A stretch of DNA of 22,982 nucleotides from an uncultured Caulobacterales bacterium (GCA_938007945.1 CALLME010000004.1:1-22982); one strand, 5' to 3'. Counted from the stretch's first letter, positions 9,089-16,939 are shown. The notes: generated by a model not told the origin, from the sequence alone. Numbers and translations are program-made.

Positions 9089-9754
9089 ATGGAAAGATCA
9101 GGATCCACATCTCGACTGCTACAGTTAACTGGCGTTTTACTCGCCGCGGGAATTGCGACGGCGGCGCTGTTTTTGCTTATGCTTGCCCTCATGTCGACGG
9201 GCTTTGTAAGAAAGAATAAAGACCCACAGTCAAGAGCTATCATTGTGAGCAAGACCGAGCCTGTTGAGCCAACCGTCAAGGTAAAACTCTTCAATAAAGA
9301 CAAAGCACTTCTCAACAAAATAGAGCTCCCACCTGCGATAGAAACTAAGGCCATTTCAAGGTCACAGAGACCCAAAATTAATCACGCTAAACTCACGCTC
9401 AAAGCTATTGAATTCTCGACTGCTAAAGCGGAGGTAAACTTACCCAACGTAGCTGCTGCGATAGGAGCACAATCATATGGCTCAAACGGCCAAGGCCCTA
9501 ATTTTGGCAGTGGTGGAAATGGCGCAGGCAGAGCGACCTCTAATGGAGCCACTCATTGCACCTTGGTCGCACATATTGGGCCAACATTATCTGACGTGAA
9601 AGAAATCGAATTTATGGATTGTCAGAATGGTAACATCGCCGACCTCGCCGAAATTGAGCTTTACCGTTGGATAAACGGGAAAGCGAAAAGCTATCTCGCC
9701 CTCGGCGCAAAGCCTGGCGACGCCGTCGAATTTACATATGAAAAGAAAAGCTAA
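9089..9754 (+). CDS. Single-pass membrane protein of unknown function, weakly TonB-like layout
   Basis: I do not recognise this 221-residue protein. It has a short N terminus, one strong membrane helix at about 11-36, then a basic KNKD segment and an extracytoplasmic region. A Gly/Asn/Ser-rich linker lies around 129-155 (SYGSNGQGPNFGSGGNG). The C-terminal part of about 65 residues contains two cysteines some 20 residues apart that could form a disulfide, and ends in a strand-like AVEFTYEKKS. This N-in anchor plus linker plus small C-terminal domain resembles TonB-type energy transducers, but the usual Pro-rich stretch and YP motif are missing, so the resemblance is architectural only. It starts 12 bases after the amidohydrolase with a poor ribosome site, suggesting translational coupling. 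Its TAA overlaps the TAG of the convergent gene by two bases. Confidence 0.7.
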   Translation: MERSGSTSRLLQLTGVLLAAGIATAALFLLMLALMSTGFVRKNKDPQSRAIIVSKTEPVEPTVKVKLFNKDKALLNKIELPPAIETKAISRSQRPKINHAKLTLKAIEFSTAKAEVNLPNVAAAIGAQSYGSNGQGPNFGSGGNGAGRATSNGATHCTLVAHIGPTLSDVKEIEFMDCQNGNIADLAEIELYRWINGKAKSYLALGAKPGDAVEFTYEKKS

Positions 9755-10074
9755 TGTTTGTAACTATAGCGTCTGCGTGACGGCTTATCTGCGTCCGCTT
9801 GCACATAGACGTTGATAAAATCACCCGCACGCACATTGCTTTGTGTTGGCACATCCAAAAGAATTTGCTGACCATCTTCTAAGGTCACCACTGCGCGGAT
9901 TTGCGGTGGACCAATGACAGTCGCATTAGACATGAGGCTTTTAACTGTGCCGGAGGTTTCACCTGCAGCCTCCCATGCATAGCTATGTTGACGTATCATC
10001 ACCGCCCACATGAGCAGACTCGCAATCATAAGAATGAGGCCAGCTTTAATAATTTCGACTTTACTTAACAACAT
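9751..10074 (-). CDS. Small membrane-anchored protein of unknown function
   Basis: This protein of 107 residues starts at ATG 10074, which has GGAGG six bases upstream; an in-frame TTG at 10086 lies within that ribosome site and is not a start. The N terminus has one membrane helix at about residues 9-27 (LILMIASLLMWAVMI), followed by an extracytoplasmic domain of about 75 residues with alternating beta-strand-like segments (IRAVVTLEDGQQILLDVP, RAGDFINVYVQ), which suggests a small beta-barrel or OB-like fold. The C terminus is basic. It reads in the same direction as yajQ, 75 bases downstream of it, so it may be the last gene of the acyl-CoA operon or have its own promoter. It is convergent with the preceding plus-strand gene, the stop codons overlapping. 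I cannot assign a function. Confidence 0.72.
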   Translation of the reverse strand: MLLSKVEIIKAGLILMIASLLMWAVMIRQHSYAWEAAGETSGTVKSLMSNATVIGPPQIRAVVTLEDGQQILLDVPTQSNVRAGDFINVYVQADADKPSRRRYSYKH

Positions 10075-10149
10075 AGCGACCTCCAAAAACGAATGTGTTC
10101 TTAGAGATGTGGGGGCTTAGGTGCGAGTTACAACCTCTTGAGCGATGCT

Positions 10150-10635
10150 CTAATCTCGAAAGTTCTTAAACTGCACTGGCTGATCAAGACCCATATCGCG
10201 GATGTGCTGCATAGCCGCTTGCAGGTCGTCGCGCTTTTTACCTGTTACGCGAAGTTCCTCGCCTTGAATAGAGACCTGCACTTTCATCTTAGTGCTCTTG
10301 ATATCTTTGACAATTTTTTTGGCAAGCTCTTTTTCAAGACCTTGTTTAATAACAATTTTCTGACGCACAGACATACCCGTGGCAGGCTCGACTTTTTGCT
10401 CGTCGAGCATCCCCGGTTCAATGCCGCGCTTTTGCATATTACCACGTATGATTTCCTGCATCTGTTTAAGCTTTAGCTCGTCATCTGCAAACACCGTCAG
10501 TACGCCGTCTTTATGCTCAAGCGTGGATTTAGAGCCTTTAAAATCGTAACGCGTCGAAATTTCACGCGTCACATTTTGCACGGCATTATCAACCTCTGCG
10601 AGGTCAGCTTCAGACACAACATCAAAAGATGGCAT
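10150..10635 (-). CDS. yajQ: YajQ family nucleotide-binding protein (UPF0234)
   Basis: This is a complete YajQ protein of 161 residues, the usual family length. It starts MPSFDVVSEADLAEVDNAV and carries the characteristic EISTRYDFKGSKSTLE segment, an ADDELKLKQM region and the C-terminal AMQHIRDMGLDQPVQFKNFRD, all hallmarks of the family's two ferredoxin-like repeats. Members bind nucleotides or RNA, and a Xanthomonas member is a cyclic-di-GMP effector that works with a transcription factor; that role is known from the family, not shown here. The gene lies 17 bases downstream of the ACAD11-like gene on the same strand, at the end of the fatty-acid operon, so it is probably cotranscribed with it. 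The start ATG has AGGA about 11 bases upstream. Confidence 0.95.
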   Translation of the reverse strand: MPSFDVVSEADLAEVDNAVQNVTREISTRYDFKGSKSTLEHKDGVLTVFADDELKLKQMQEIIRGNMQKRGIEPGMLDEQKVEPATGMSVRQKIVIKQGLEKELAKKIVKDIKSTKMKVQVSIQGEELRVTGKKRDDLQAAMQHIRDMGLDQPVQFKNFRD

Positions 10636-10652
10636 AGCGGTTTTGTCCTGAT

Positions 10653-11897
10653 TTAGATTTTCTGGTTAGTATAATTACGGAGTTCCTTGCGTGCAACCTG
10701 ACGACGGTGCACCGCGTCTGGTCCATCAGCAAAGCGCAGCGTGCGTTGCCCCTGCCACATACCCGATAGAGGGGTATCTTGGGACACGCCTGTTCCGCCG
10801 TACATCTGCATAGCTTGATCAATAACCTCAAGCGACATACGCGGGGCTTCGACTTTGATCATGGAAATCCACGGCGCAGCCTCACGTTTAGACATGGTAT
10901 CCATCGCCCAAGCGGCCTTAAGGCAAAGAAGCCGCGCTTGCTCAATCTTGATGCGGCTCTCAGCGATAATGTCAAAATTCGCACCGAGAAAGGCGAGTTG
11001 CTTGCCAAAGGCTTCACGTTCAAGCGAACGCTTGCACAAAAGCTGCAAGGCTTTCTCAGCCTGTCCAATAGAGCGCATACAGTGGTGGATGCGGCCCGGT
11101 CCCAGACGCCCTTGGCTCACTTCAAAACCTGCACCTTCACCAATCAAAAGTGCATCGGCGGGAATACGCACATCTGTGAAACGGATATGCATGTGACCAT
11201 GCGGCGCATCGTCATGACCAAACACCATCATGGGACGTAAAATCTCAATGCCGTCCGCCGCTGCATCGACGACAAACATAGAATGTTGCTCGTGTTTCTT
11301 GCGGCTCTCATCAGGTGTTTTCGCCATAAGGATATAGACCTTACAACGAGGGTCTCCTGCCCCTGAAGACCAATATTTCTCCCCATTAAGCACCCATTCG
11401 TCGCCGTCTTTGACGGCTGAAAACTCAAGATTAATTGCGTCCGATGACGCCACATCAGGCTCTGTCATGAGGTAAGCCGAACGAATTTTGCCCTCAAGCA
11501 GTGGCTTCAACCATTTCTTCTTATGGCCCTCTGTTCCGTAACGTTCGAGCACTTCCATATTGCCTGTATCAGGCGCAGAGCAATTCATCGCTTCAGACGC
11601 CATATGCACCCAGCCGAGTTCTTCGGCGATATAGGCATATTCCACAGTCGTCAGGCCAAAGCCTTCGTCAGAGTCTGTCAGCCAAAAATTCCAAAGCCCA
11701 CGCTTCCGCGCTTCCGCTTTCATTTCTTCCAAGATTTCAGTTTGGCGCTTTGAGTATTCAAACCGCCCCCCCGGCGCTGTGCCAATTAGGCCGTCAAATT
11801 CTTCATTGAGCGGCGCAACATAATTACGGGTAAAGTCACGAATTTTTTCAACAAGCGGTTTAACCCGCTCTGTCATGCCTAGATCCATTTCAGCCAT
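10653..11897 (-). CDS. ACAD11/LvaC-like acyl-CoA dehydrogenase
   Basis: Acyl-CoA dehydrogenase fold flavoprotein of 414 residues. I chose ATG 11897 (MAEMDLGM) because AAGGGA precedes it and it starts one base after the upstream stop. An upstream in-frame start would add 18 residues inside the neighbour. The sequence is strikingly like the dehydrogenase part of animal ACAD10/ACAD11: MTEPDVASSDA, YWSSGAGDPRCK, QHSMFVV and especially QGRLGPGRIHHCMR at about 262-275. Where ordinary enzymes carry the catalytic Glu of a YEG motif, this one has ADGPDAVH (about 390-396), the ADGP form also seen in ACAD11. In the Lva pathway such a protein works with an APH-type kinase to convert a phosphorylated 4-hydroxyacyl-CoA to an enoyl-CoA. 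The APH-like kinase is in this operon, three genes upstream, which supports that role here, though the substrate chain is unknown. Confidence 0.92.
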   Translation of the reverse strand: MAEMDLGMTERVKPLVEKIRDFTRNYVAPLNEEFDGLIGTAPGGRFEYSKRQTEILEEMKAEARKRGLWNFWLTDSDEGFGLTTVEYAYIAEELGWVHMASEAMNCSAPDTGNMEVLERYGTEGHKKKWLKPLLEGKIRSAYLMTEPDVASSDAINLEFSAVKDGDEWVLNGEKYWSSGAGDPRCKVYILMAKTPDESRKKHEQHSMFVVDAAADGIEILRPMMVFGHDDAPHGHMHIRFTDVRIPADALLIGEGAGFEVSQGRLGPGRIHHCMRSIGQAEKALQLLCKRSLEREAFGKQLAFLGANFDIIAESRIKIEQARLLCLKAAWAMDTMSKREAAPWISMIKVEAPRMSLEVIDQAMQMYGGTGVSQDTPLSGMWQGQRTLRFADGPDAVHRRQVARKELRNYTNQKI

Positions 11898-11898
11898 T

Positions 11899-13020
11899 TT
11901 AAATTCCCTTCGCTTTTGCGATGTGTTCCATATGGTAATGCGCGTCGCCAAAAAGTTCCTGCGCGACGCGGATGCGTTTCATGTAAAGTCCAATATCATA
12001 TTCGTCCGTCATGCCGACGCCGCCGTGCATTTGCACACCCTCTTGTGAGGCGAGTTTTGCGACAGACCCAATTTTAGCTTTCGACATAGACACGATAAGA
12101 TCAGCGTCATCTGCGCTATCATCCAGTGCAGTCAGCGATGCGAGCATAGCCGAACGCGCGATTTCGAGCTCTGAGTAAAGATGGCTGCTGCGGTGTTGTA
12201 GCGCTTGGAAGCGACCCACCTCTGTGCCGAATTGTTTGCGCTCGCGGATGTAGTCTGTCGTGTCTTCAAACGCCTTTGATGACGCCCCAACAAGCTCCGC
12301 CCCCACGACTGCACGGCCCGCATTTAGGACATGGTTGAGCACCTCTGCTCCGCCGTCGACTTCGCCAATAACGGCGTCTGCTGTAACTTCAACGTCGTTA
12401 AGGTCGAGCTTGGCGGCGTTGCGCGCGTCAATCATATCTGTGCGCGTTGTCGTCAGGCCCGCTGTTTTAGGATCCACAAGGAAAAGTGTCGTGCCACCGT
12501 CCGTTTTCGCCGCAACAATCAGTTGGTCTGCGACGTGACCATCCACGACCATCGCTTTGGAGCCATTGAGTTTAAAGCCATTGCCAAAGCGCACGGCCGT
12601 CGTCTTGAGCGCATTTGGATTATGCTTGCGGCCCTCATCAACGGCAAGCGCCATAATGGTTTCGCCAGAGGCAATCTTGCCAAGCCACTCGGATTTTTGT
12701 GCTGCGCTTCCCCCTTTGCGGAGCGCAGTTGCGGCCAAAACTGACGTTGAGAGGAAGGGTGATGCCGTCAAGTTACGCCCCATCTGTTCGGCGATTAAGC
12801 CTGCTGCGACAAAGCCCATATCGACGCCGCCATTGTCCTCATCCACCAGCACGCCCGCAAACCCCATTTCAGCCATTTCAGACCAGAGCGCGCGGTCAAA
12901 GCCGTCCTCACTATTATTGTCGCGTAGCTCACGCAGGGCTTTGACAGGGGCTTTGTCAGCAACAAAACCGCTCACAGTTTCGCGAAGCATTTGTTCGTCT
13001 TCATTTAAAACGAGGGCCAT
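11899..13020 (-). CDS. Acyl-CoA dehydrogenase family protein, probable non-catalytic partner subunit
   Basis: Acyl-CoA dehydrogenase family protein of 373 residues with the three-part fold (helical N domain, central beta domain, C-terminal helical bundle). Family marks include ERKQFGTEVGRFQALQHR in the C-terminal domain and QMHGGVGMTDEYDIG near the end. At the position of the usual catalytic Glu it has QELFGDAHYH, so Phe357 appears to replace Glu. This matches the degenerate member of heteromeric (alpha2beta2) dehydrogenases known from mycobacterial steroid side-chain degradation, where one subunit carries the active base. Its natural partner is the gene directly upstream, three bases away. 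ATG 13020 is preceded by AGGAG. It probably helps form the FAD and substrate pocket with the 388-residue partner; the pairing is inferred from order and motifs. Confidence 0.92.
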   Translation of the reverse strand: MALVLNEDEQMLRETVSGFVADKAPVKALRELRDNNSEDGFDRALWSEMAEMGFAGVLVDEDNGGVDMGFVAAGLIAEQMGRNLTASPFLSTSVLAATALRKGGSAAQKSEWLGKIASGETIMALAVDEGRKHNPNALKTTAVRFGNGFKLNGSKAMVVDGHVADQLIVAAKTDGGTTLFLVDPKTAGLTTTRTDMIDARNAAKLDLNDVEVTADAVIGEVDGGAEVLNHVLNAGRAVVGAELVGASSKAFEDTTDYIRERKQFGTEVGRFQALQHRSSHLYSELEIARSAMLASLTALDDSADDADLIVSMSKAKIGSVAKLASQEGVQMHGGVGMTDEYDIGLYMKRIRVAQELFGDAHYHMEHIAKAKGI

Positions 13021-13023
13021 AAG

Positions 13024-14190
13024 TTAAGCTCCTGGGAGTCTAAGAATATGTTTTGAGATAATATTAAGCTGCACTTCTGATGTGCCTCCCTCTATAGAGT
13101 TGCCTTTCGTACGAAGCCATTTTCGGGCCACAGCATCGTCGCCGTCCCACTCCAAGCCTTCGTGACCTGACGCATCCATCGTCAGCTCAAATTTGCGTTT
13201 GTTTAGCTCGGTGCCGTAATATTTCAGCATAGAACTATCCGCGCCAAGGCTCGCGCCTGCTTTAGCTTCGCTCAGCTTGCGGTATACAGTTTGGTTAAAT
13301 GCCCATTCATCTACCATCGCCTCTACGACTTTGGCGCGGAGCATTTTGTCTTCAAGTTCCCTGTCCACAAGACCGGCTAGACCTGCAACGACTTCTTCAA
13401 GAGGACGCGCGACGGCGAGCCCTTGTCCGCCAATCATTTCACGCTCATGGGTCAGGAGGTATTTCGCAATCGTCCAACCTTTATTGAGTTCGCCAACCAA
13501 CTGATCTTTATCAACTTTCACGTCTTCGAAGAATGTTTCGCAGAAGGGTGATTTACCTGAAATCAGTTTAATCGGACGGGCCTCGACGCCTGGCGTTTCC
13601 ATATCAAATAGCACGAAGCTGATGCCTTCATGCTTTTTAGCCTTGGGGTCTGTGCGCACAAGACAAAAAATCCAGTCGGCTTGGTCAGCATATGACGTCC
13701 AGACTTTTTGCCCATTAACAAGGAAATAATCGCCTTTGTCTTCGCATTTCGTAGCGAGCGCGGCGAGGTCAGACCCTGCATTAGGCTCAGAATAGCCTTG
13801 GCACCACCGGATTTCACCGCGCACGATAGGCGGTAAATGTTGCTGCTTTTGAGCTTCTGTCCCAAATTTCAGAAGTGCGGGCCCGAGCATCCAAATGCCA
13901 AAAGACGAAAGTGGACTACGCGCATTAATGCGCGCCATTTCTTTAGCAAGGATTTTAGCTTCAGGCTTTGATAATCCACCGCCGCCATATTCTTTGGGCC
14001 AAGTCGGTGTCGTCCACCCTTTGGCTCCCATACGCTCTAGCCAAACTTTCTGCGCGTCGCTTTCGAATTTATAATTGCGTCCGCCCCAACAGAGGTCATC
14101 ATCATTTTTTATCGGCGTGCGCATTTCCGCAGGGCAATTTTCTTCTAGCCATGCACGGGTTTCTTTTTTGAATGTGTCAAGTTCGCTCAT
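13024..14190 (-). CDS. Acyl-CoA dehydrogenase, catalytic subunit type
   Basis: Acyl-CoA dehydrogenase of 388 residues that should oxidise an acyl-CoA to the trans-2-enoyl-CoA using FAD. Visible family motifs are WPKEYGGGGLS near residue 70, GYSEPNAGSDLAAL (the central-domain signature), NGQKVWTSYADQADW and, at the C terminus, SIEGGTSEVQ with E367 at the canonical catalytic-base position. The N-terminal WLEENCP form and the GGTSEVQLNIISKHIL ending are typical of the group acting on branched, aromatic or steroid-type acyl-CoAs rather than plain fatty acids. It lies 9 bases after the APH-like kinase and 3 bases before a dehydrogenase homologue lacking the Glu, which suggests one heteromeric enzyme. 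ATG 14190 has GGAG upstream. Confidence 0.94.
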   Translation of the reverse strand: MSELDTFKKETRAWLEENCPAEMRTPIKNDDDLCWGGRNYKFESDAQKVWLERMGAKGWTTPTWPKEYGGGGLSKPEAKILAKEMARINARSPLSSFGIWMLGPALLKFGTEAQKQQHLPPIVRGEIRWCQGYSEPNAGSDLAALATKCEDKGDYFLVNGQKVWTSYADQADWIFCLVRTDPKAKKHEGISFVLFDMETPGVEARPIKLISGKSPFCETFFEDVKVDKDQLVGELNKGWTIAKYLLTHEREMIGGQGLAVARPLEEVVAGLAGLVDRELEDKMLRAKVVEAMVDEWAFNQTVYRKLSEAKAGASLGADSSMLKYYGTELNKRKFELTMDASGHEGLEWDGDDAVARKWLRTKGNSIEGGTSEVQLNIISKHILRLPGA

Positions 14191-14199
14191 ATCCGTCTC

Positions 14200-15267
14200 C
14201 TACAGTTTCCCTGTTTTAATTTTAAGCCGTGCGAGTTGCCCTAATGCATTGACCATTTGTCCATAATCTTTGAACCGTTTATTGTCTGTCTGTCCGTGGT
14301 AGTAGCGGTAGTAGATCTGCTGAATAATCACCGCGAGACGGAAGATGCCGTAGACATAATAGAACTGAAACCCCGACACATCCGCGCCTGATTTCGCGGC
14401 ATAGAATTCGAGAATTTCTTGGCGTGTCATCATACCCTTGGCTTTGCTTGGTTGGCGTACCATCATATGCATAAAGGGCGGGTCATCCACTTCAATCCAG
14501 TAGGCCAGCGTATTACCCAAATCCATCATCGGGTCGCCAAGGGCTGAAATCTCCCAGTCCAAAATAGCTTCAATCTTGGTCGGGTCGTTTTTGTTCAGGA
14601 TACAATTGTCAATACGGTAATCGCCATGCACGACCGCTGCGCCGCGTTCTGTTTCAGGCATATTGGACTCTAGCCAATCGCGCACATCCTCAAACTTCTC
14701 GACATCAGCCGTCCACGCTTTTTCATAGCGGCGGTTCCAACCCAGAATTTGGCGGCTGACATAACCTTCGGGCTTGCCGAAATCACCAAGGCCGAGTGCT
14801 TCATAATCTACGCTGTGAAGATCAACGAGTTTCGTAAAAAACTCCTCACAAAGCGCACGCGTCTCGACCTCGGTCCAGCCCCAGTCTTTTGGAATATCAT
14901 TGTGAATGAGATGTCCTTCGGAGCGCTCCATCACGTAAAACTCAGCCCCGATAATACTTTCATCACCTGTGTAATAAAGCGTCTTTGGCACAGTAGGAAA
15001 AGCTGGCTCAAGTTCAGTCATGATGCGGTATTCGCGGTGCATATCGTGCCCCGACTTTGGACGTGTGCCTGTGGGAGGCCGCCGCAGAACGAGGCTGCGG
15101 TCGGGATAATCGAGCGCATAAGTGAGGTTTGATGCGCCACTTGGATATTGTTTGACAGTCGGTGTGCCAGACAAGCCCGCTACGTTTGCTTTCAGCGCAG
15201 TATCAACGGCTGCAACATCAAGTTCATCACCTTTCCGTACGTCAACAGCTGCATTTTCTGAACTCAT
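14200..15267 (-). CDS. APH-family kinase, LvaA/ACAD10-kinase type (hydroxyacyl-CoA kinase candidate)
   Basis: Phosphotransferase family protein of 355 residues, full length for the group. The nucleotide-site strand is LVLRRPPTG, followed by HREYRIM as in the kinase part of ACAD10/ACAD11. The catalytic loop is HGDYRIDN (H214, D216, N221) and the metal-binding Asp is D237 in ILDWEISALGDPMMDLG. These match the aminoglycoside-phosphotransferase fold with both Brenner-type motifs intact. In the Pseudomonas levulinate pathway the homologous kinase phosphorylates the 4-hydroxyl of 4-hydroxyvaleryl-CoA. Context with three acyl-CoA dehydrogenases argues for a hydroxyacyl-CoA rather than an antibiotic as substrate; this is inference. 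Its ATG overlaps the stop of the upstream SDR by one base (TAATG), indicating translational coupling. Confidence 0.92.
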   Translation of the reverse strand: MSSENAAVDVRKGDELDVAAVDTALKANVAGLSGTPTVKQYPSGASNLTYALDYPDRSLVLRRPPTGTRPKSGHDMHREYRIMTELEPAFPTVPKTLYYTGDESIIGAEFYVMERSEGHLIHNDIPKDWGWTEVETRALCEEFFTKLVDLHSVDYEALGLGDFGKPEGYVSRQILGWNRRYEKAWTADVEKFEDVRDWLESNMPETERGAAVVHGDYRIDNCILNKNDPTKIEAILDWEISALGDPMMDLGNTLAYWIEVDDPPFMHMMVRQPSKAKGMMTRQEILEFYAAKSGADVSGFQFYYVYGIFRLAVIIQQIYYRYYHGQTDNKRFKDYGQMVNALGQLARLKIKTGKL

Positions 15268-16025
15268 TATATAATCGCTCCCGCGTCAACGACCATACCC
15301 TGCCCTGTGAAATAGCTAGCTTCATCGCTGACCATATAAAGCACCGCGCCAACCATCTCTTCGGGTTGCGCCATGCGCGAGATTGCGAGGTTTTGCTGCA
15401 TATACTTATCCATGCCTGGCATCTCTTTGAGGCCTGCCGCGAGCTTGGTGTCTGTAAACCCTGGTAGAAGCGCATTCACGCGCACGCCACTATTGCCGTA
15501 TTCCTTAGCAAAACCCTTCGTCATGTTAATCAGCGCGGCTTTTGTCATGCCGTAAACGACACGCATCTGCCCAGGTTGAATACCGTCAATCGACGCCACA
15601 TTCACAACAGACCCGCCGCCGTCTTTCATCAACATCGGCATAGCTTTCGCCGTCAGATAAAATGGGCCTTTCAGGTTCACATCCATCGTCTTGTCATAAG
15701 CGCCTTCTGGCGTCTCGTGGGCGGGGCCAAAATAAGGGTTCGTTGCGCCGTTATTGATGAGAATATCAAGACGCCCATGCTCTTTCTCAATCGCGGCGAG
15801 GACCTTATCGTGATCCGCTAGCTCTCCGAGGTGGAGCGTCATGGCGCTCGCCTGCCCACCTTTGGCCGAAATCGCGTCGGCGACTTTCGCGCAGTCGGCG
15901 ACTTTACGACTTGTACAAATAACAGTGGCACCATGTTCCGCGAGACCATGCGCGACAGCTTCGCCGATACCGCGACTTGCGCCCGCGACGAGTGCCACCT
16001 TACCTGTGAGATTAAATCTGGACAT
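15267..16025 (-). CDS. SDR family NAD(P)-dependent oxidoreductase
   Basis: Classical short-chain dehydrogenase/reductase of 252 residues. The Rossmann cofactor motif is GASRGIG (15-21), with TSR near 38-40 after strand beta2, which fits NADP(H) preference. NNGA appears at 91-94, and the catalytic tetrad is N117 (DVNLKG), S145 (NVASIDG), Y158 and K162 (YGMTK). The C terminus GQGMVVDAGAII is typical of enzymes that act as tetramers. It probably interconverts a hydroxyl and a keto group on an acyl-CoA intermediate, as the Lva-pathway SDR does for levulinyl-CoA, but the substrate is inferred only from the operon. It lies 8 bases downstream of another SDR and overlaps the APH kinase gene by one base. 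Confidence 0.93.
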   Translation of the reverse strand: MSRFNLTGKVALVAGASRGIGEAVAHGLAEHGATVICTSRKVADCAKVADAISAKGGQASAMTLHLGELADHDKVLAAIEKEHGRLDILINNGATNPYFGPAHETPEGAYDKTMDVNLKGPFYLTAKAMPMLMKDGGGSVVNVASIDGIQPGQMRVVYGMTKAALINMTKGFAKEYGNSGVRVNALLPGFTDTKLAAGLKEMPGMDKYMQQNLAISRMAQPEEMVGAVLYMVSDEASYFTGQGMVVDAGAII

Positions 16026-16033
16026 AAATACTC

Positions 16034-16816
16034 CTAGCTTTTGAGCGGCAGGGTTTCTGCCCGTAATTTAGATTTCAGCTTTGCCATACCACCGATATAA
16101 GCATCGACATCCATCGCGCGGTGTTTGAAATATTCTCCAACAACAGGATGGGGCAGAACGAGGAACTTATCGTTCTCAATTGCTTTCTTAAGCGCGTCCG
16201 CCACATCTGACGGCTCTAAAAATCCATCTTTAGAGTTTTCTGCCATAGAGAATCCTTTGGTCATATTGGTGCGCACATATTGCGGGCAAATGCAATTGAC
16301 CTTCACGCCTTGATGGGCATGTTCAAACGCAACCTGCTCTGCGAAGGCTTCAACAGCATGTTTTGTGGCCGTGTATGACGCGCTTCCGATTTGAGCCATG
16401 AGGCCCGCCGCAGATGAGGTGACGACTAAGCGACCCCCGCCTCTCTCGCGCCATTCTGGTAAAAGTACGCGTGAAGCATAAACGCTTTGCATCACATTAA
16501 TCTGCCAACTTGCTTCCCAAGCCTCATTACTTGCGCCTGCGGCGTGTTTTTCATCGCCGTAACCGACGCCTGCATTGGCAACAAAGATATCGACGGGACC
16601 ATTTGCGGCGCCAGCGTTATCAATAAATTCTTCAATCTCAGCTTCCTTGGACACGTCACATTTAAAAGCAACCGCGCCAATTTCGTCAGCCGTATCTTGA
16701 GGTGATGTTAGATCACTGATCGCGACTTTTGCGCCACCTGCTAGAAACATTTCCGCAATTGCTCTGCCAATTCCGCTTGTTGCGCCGGTAATTGCGACGC
16801 TTTTTCCCTCAAACAT
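16034..16816 (-). CDS. SDR family oxidoreductase, first gene of the acyl-CoA operon
   Basis: Short-chain dehydrogenase/reductase of 260 residues. I chose ATG 16816 (MFEGKSVAITG) because GAGG sits 6-7 bases upstream; an in-frame GTG at 16822 would add two residues and destroys that spacing. The cofactor motif is GATSGIG, with D at the end of strand beta2 (AISDLTS), which suggests NAD(H). NAGVG follows, then S135, Y148 and K152 (VTSSAAG...YTATK). Unlike the next SDR, its C-terminal third is longer and carries LVLPHPVVGEYFKHRA, like SDRs acting on bulkier hydrophobic substrates. It is the promoter-proximal gene of the minus-strand operon, and an 18-base palindrome lies 56-73 bases upstream of its start. 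The specific substrate is not known. Confidence 0.93.
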   Translation of the reverse strand: MFEGKSVAITGATSGIGRAIAEMFLAGGAKVAISDLTSPQDTADEIGAVAFKCDVSKEAEIEEFIDNAGAANGPVDIFVANAGVGYGDEKHAAGASNEAWEASWQINVMQSVYASRVLLPEWRERGGGRLVVTSSAAGLMAQIGSASYTATKHAVEAFAEQVAFEHAHQGVKVNCICPQYVRTNMTKGFSMAENSKDGFLEPSDVADALKKAIENDKFLVLPHPVVGEYFKHRAMDVDAYIGGMAKLKSKLRAETLPLKS

Positions 16817-16836
16817 GCTCACCTCTTTTTTCTCTT

Positions 16837-16864
16837 AACATAACATGCCGTTTTCATCGGGCAA
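16837..16864 (-). promoter_or_regulatory. Candidate promoter of the acyl-CoA operon
   Basis: On the minus strand TTGCCC (16864-16859) and TATGTT (16842-16837) are separated by 16 bases and lie just upstream of the first SDR. The match to a sigma-70-type promoter is partial, so this is only a candidate. The palindrome at 16872-16889 would sit directly upstream of its -35 element. Confidence 0.3.
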
Positions 16865-16871
16865 CTTCTAT

Positions 16872-16889
16872 TATGCAATTAGTTGCATA
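16872..16889. promoter_or_regulatory. Palindromic operator in the divergent intergenic region
   Basis: TATGCAATTAGTTGCATA is an inverted repeat with perfect 7-base arms around TTAG. It sits between the acyl-CoA operon (start 56 bases away) and the divergent DUF3667 gene (start 51 bases away), placing it to control both. A second copy matching at 15 of 18 positions lies at 22683-22700 before the nitronate-monooxygenase-like gene. Size and symmetry suit a dimeric TetR- or MarR-type repressor; the regulator itself is not in the window. Confidence 0.62.
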
Positions 16890-16939
16890 TTTTCCTTGGA
16901 TTTGAAACGTGCCATAAAGACGCGAATGAGGGGATTGTT

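Noticed and set aside
9751..9754. Overlapping stop codons of convergent genes as a special signal
   Set aside because: Short convergent overlaps are common in compact genomes and nothing else marks this one.
14200..15267. Aminoglycoside resistance gene
   Set aside because: Despite the APH fold, the motifs match the ACAD10/LvaA kinase group and the gene sits inside an acyl-CoA operon.
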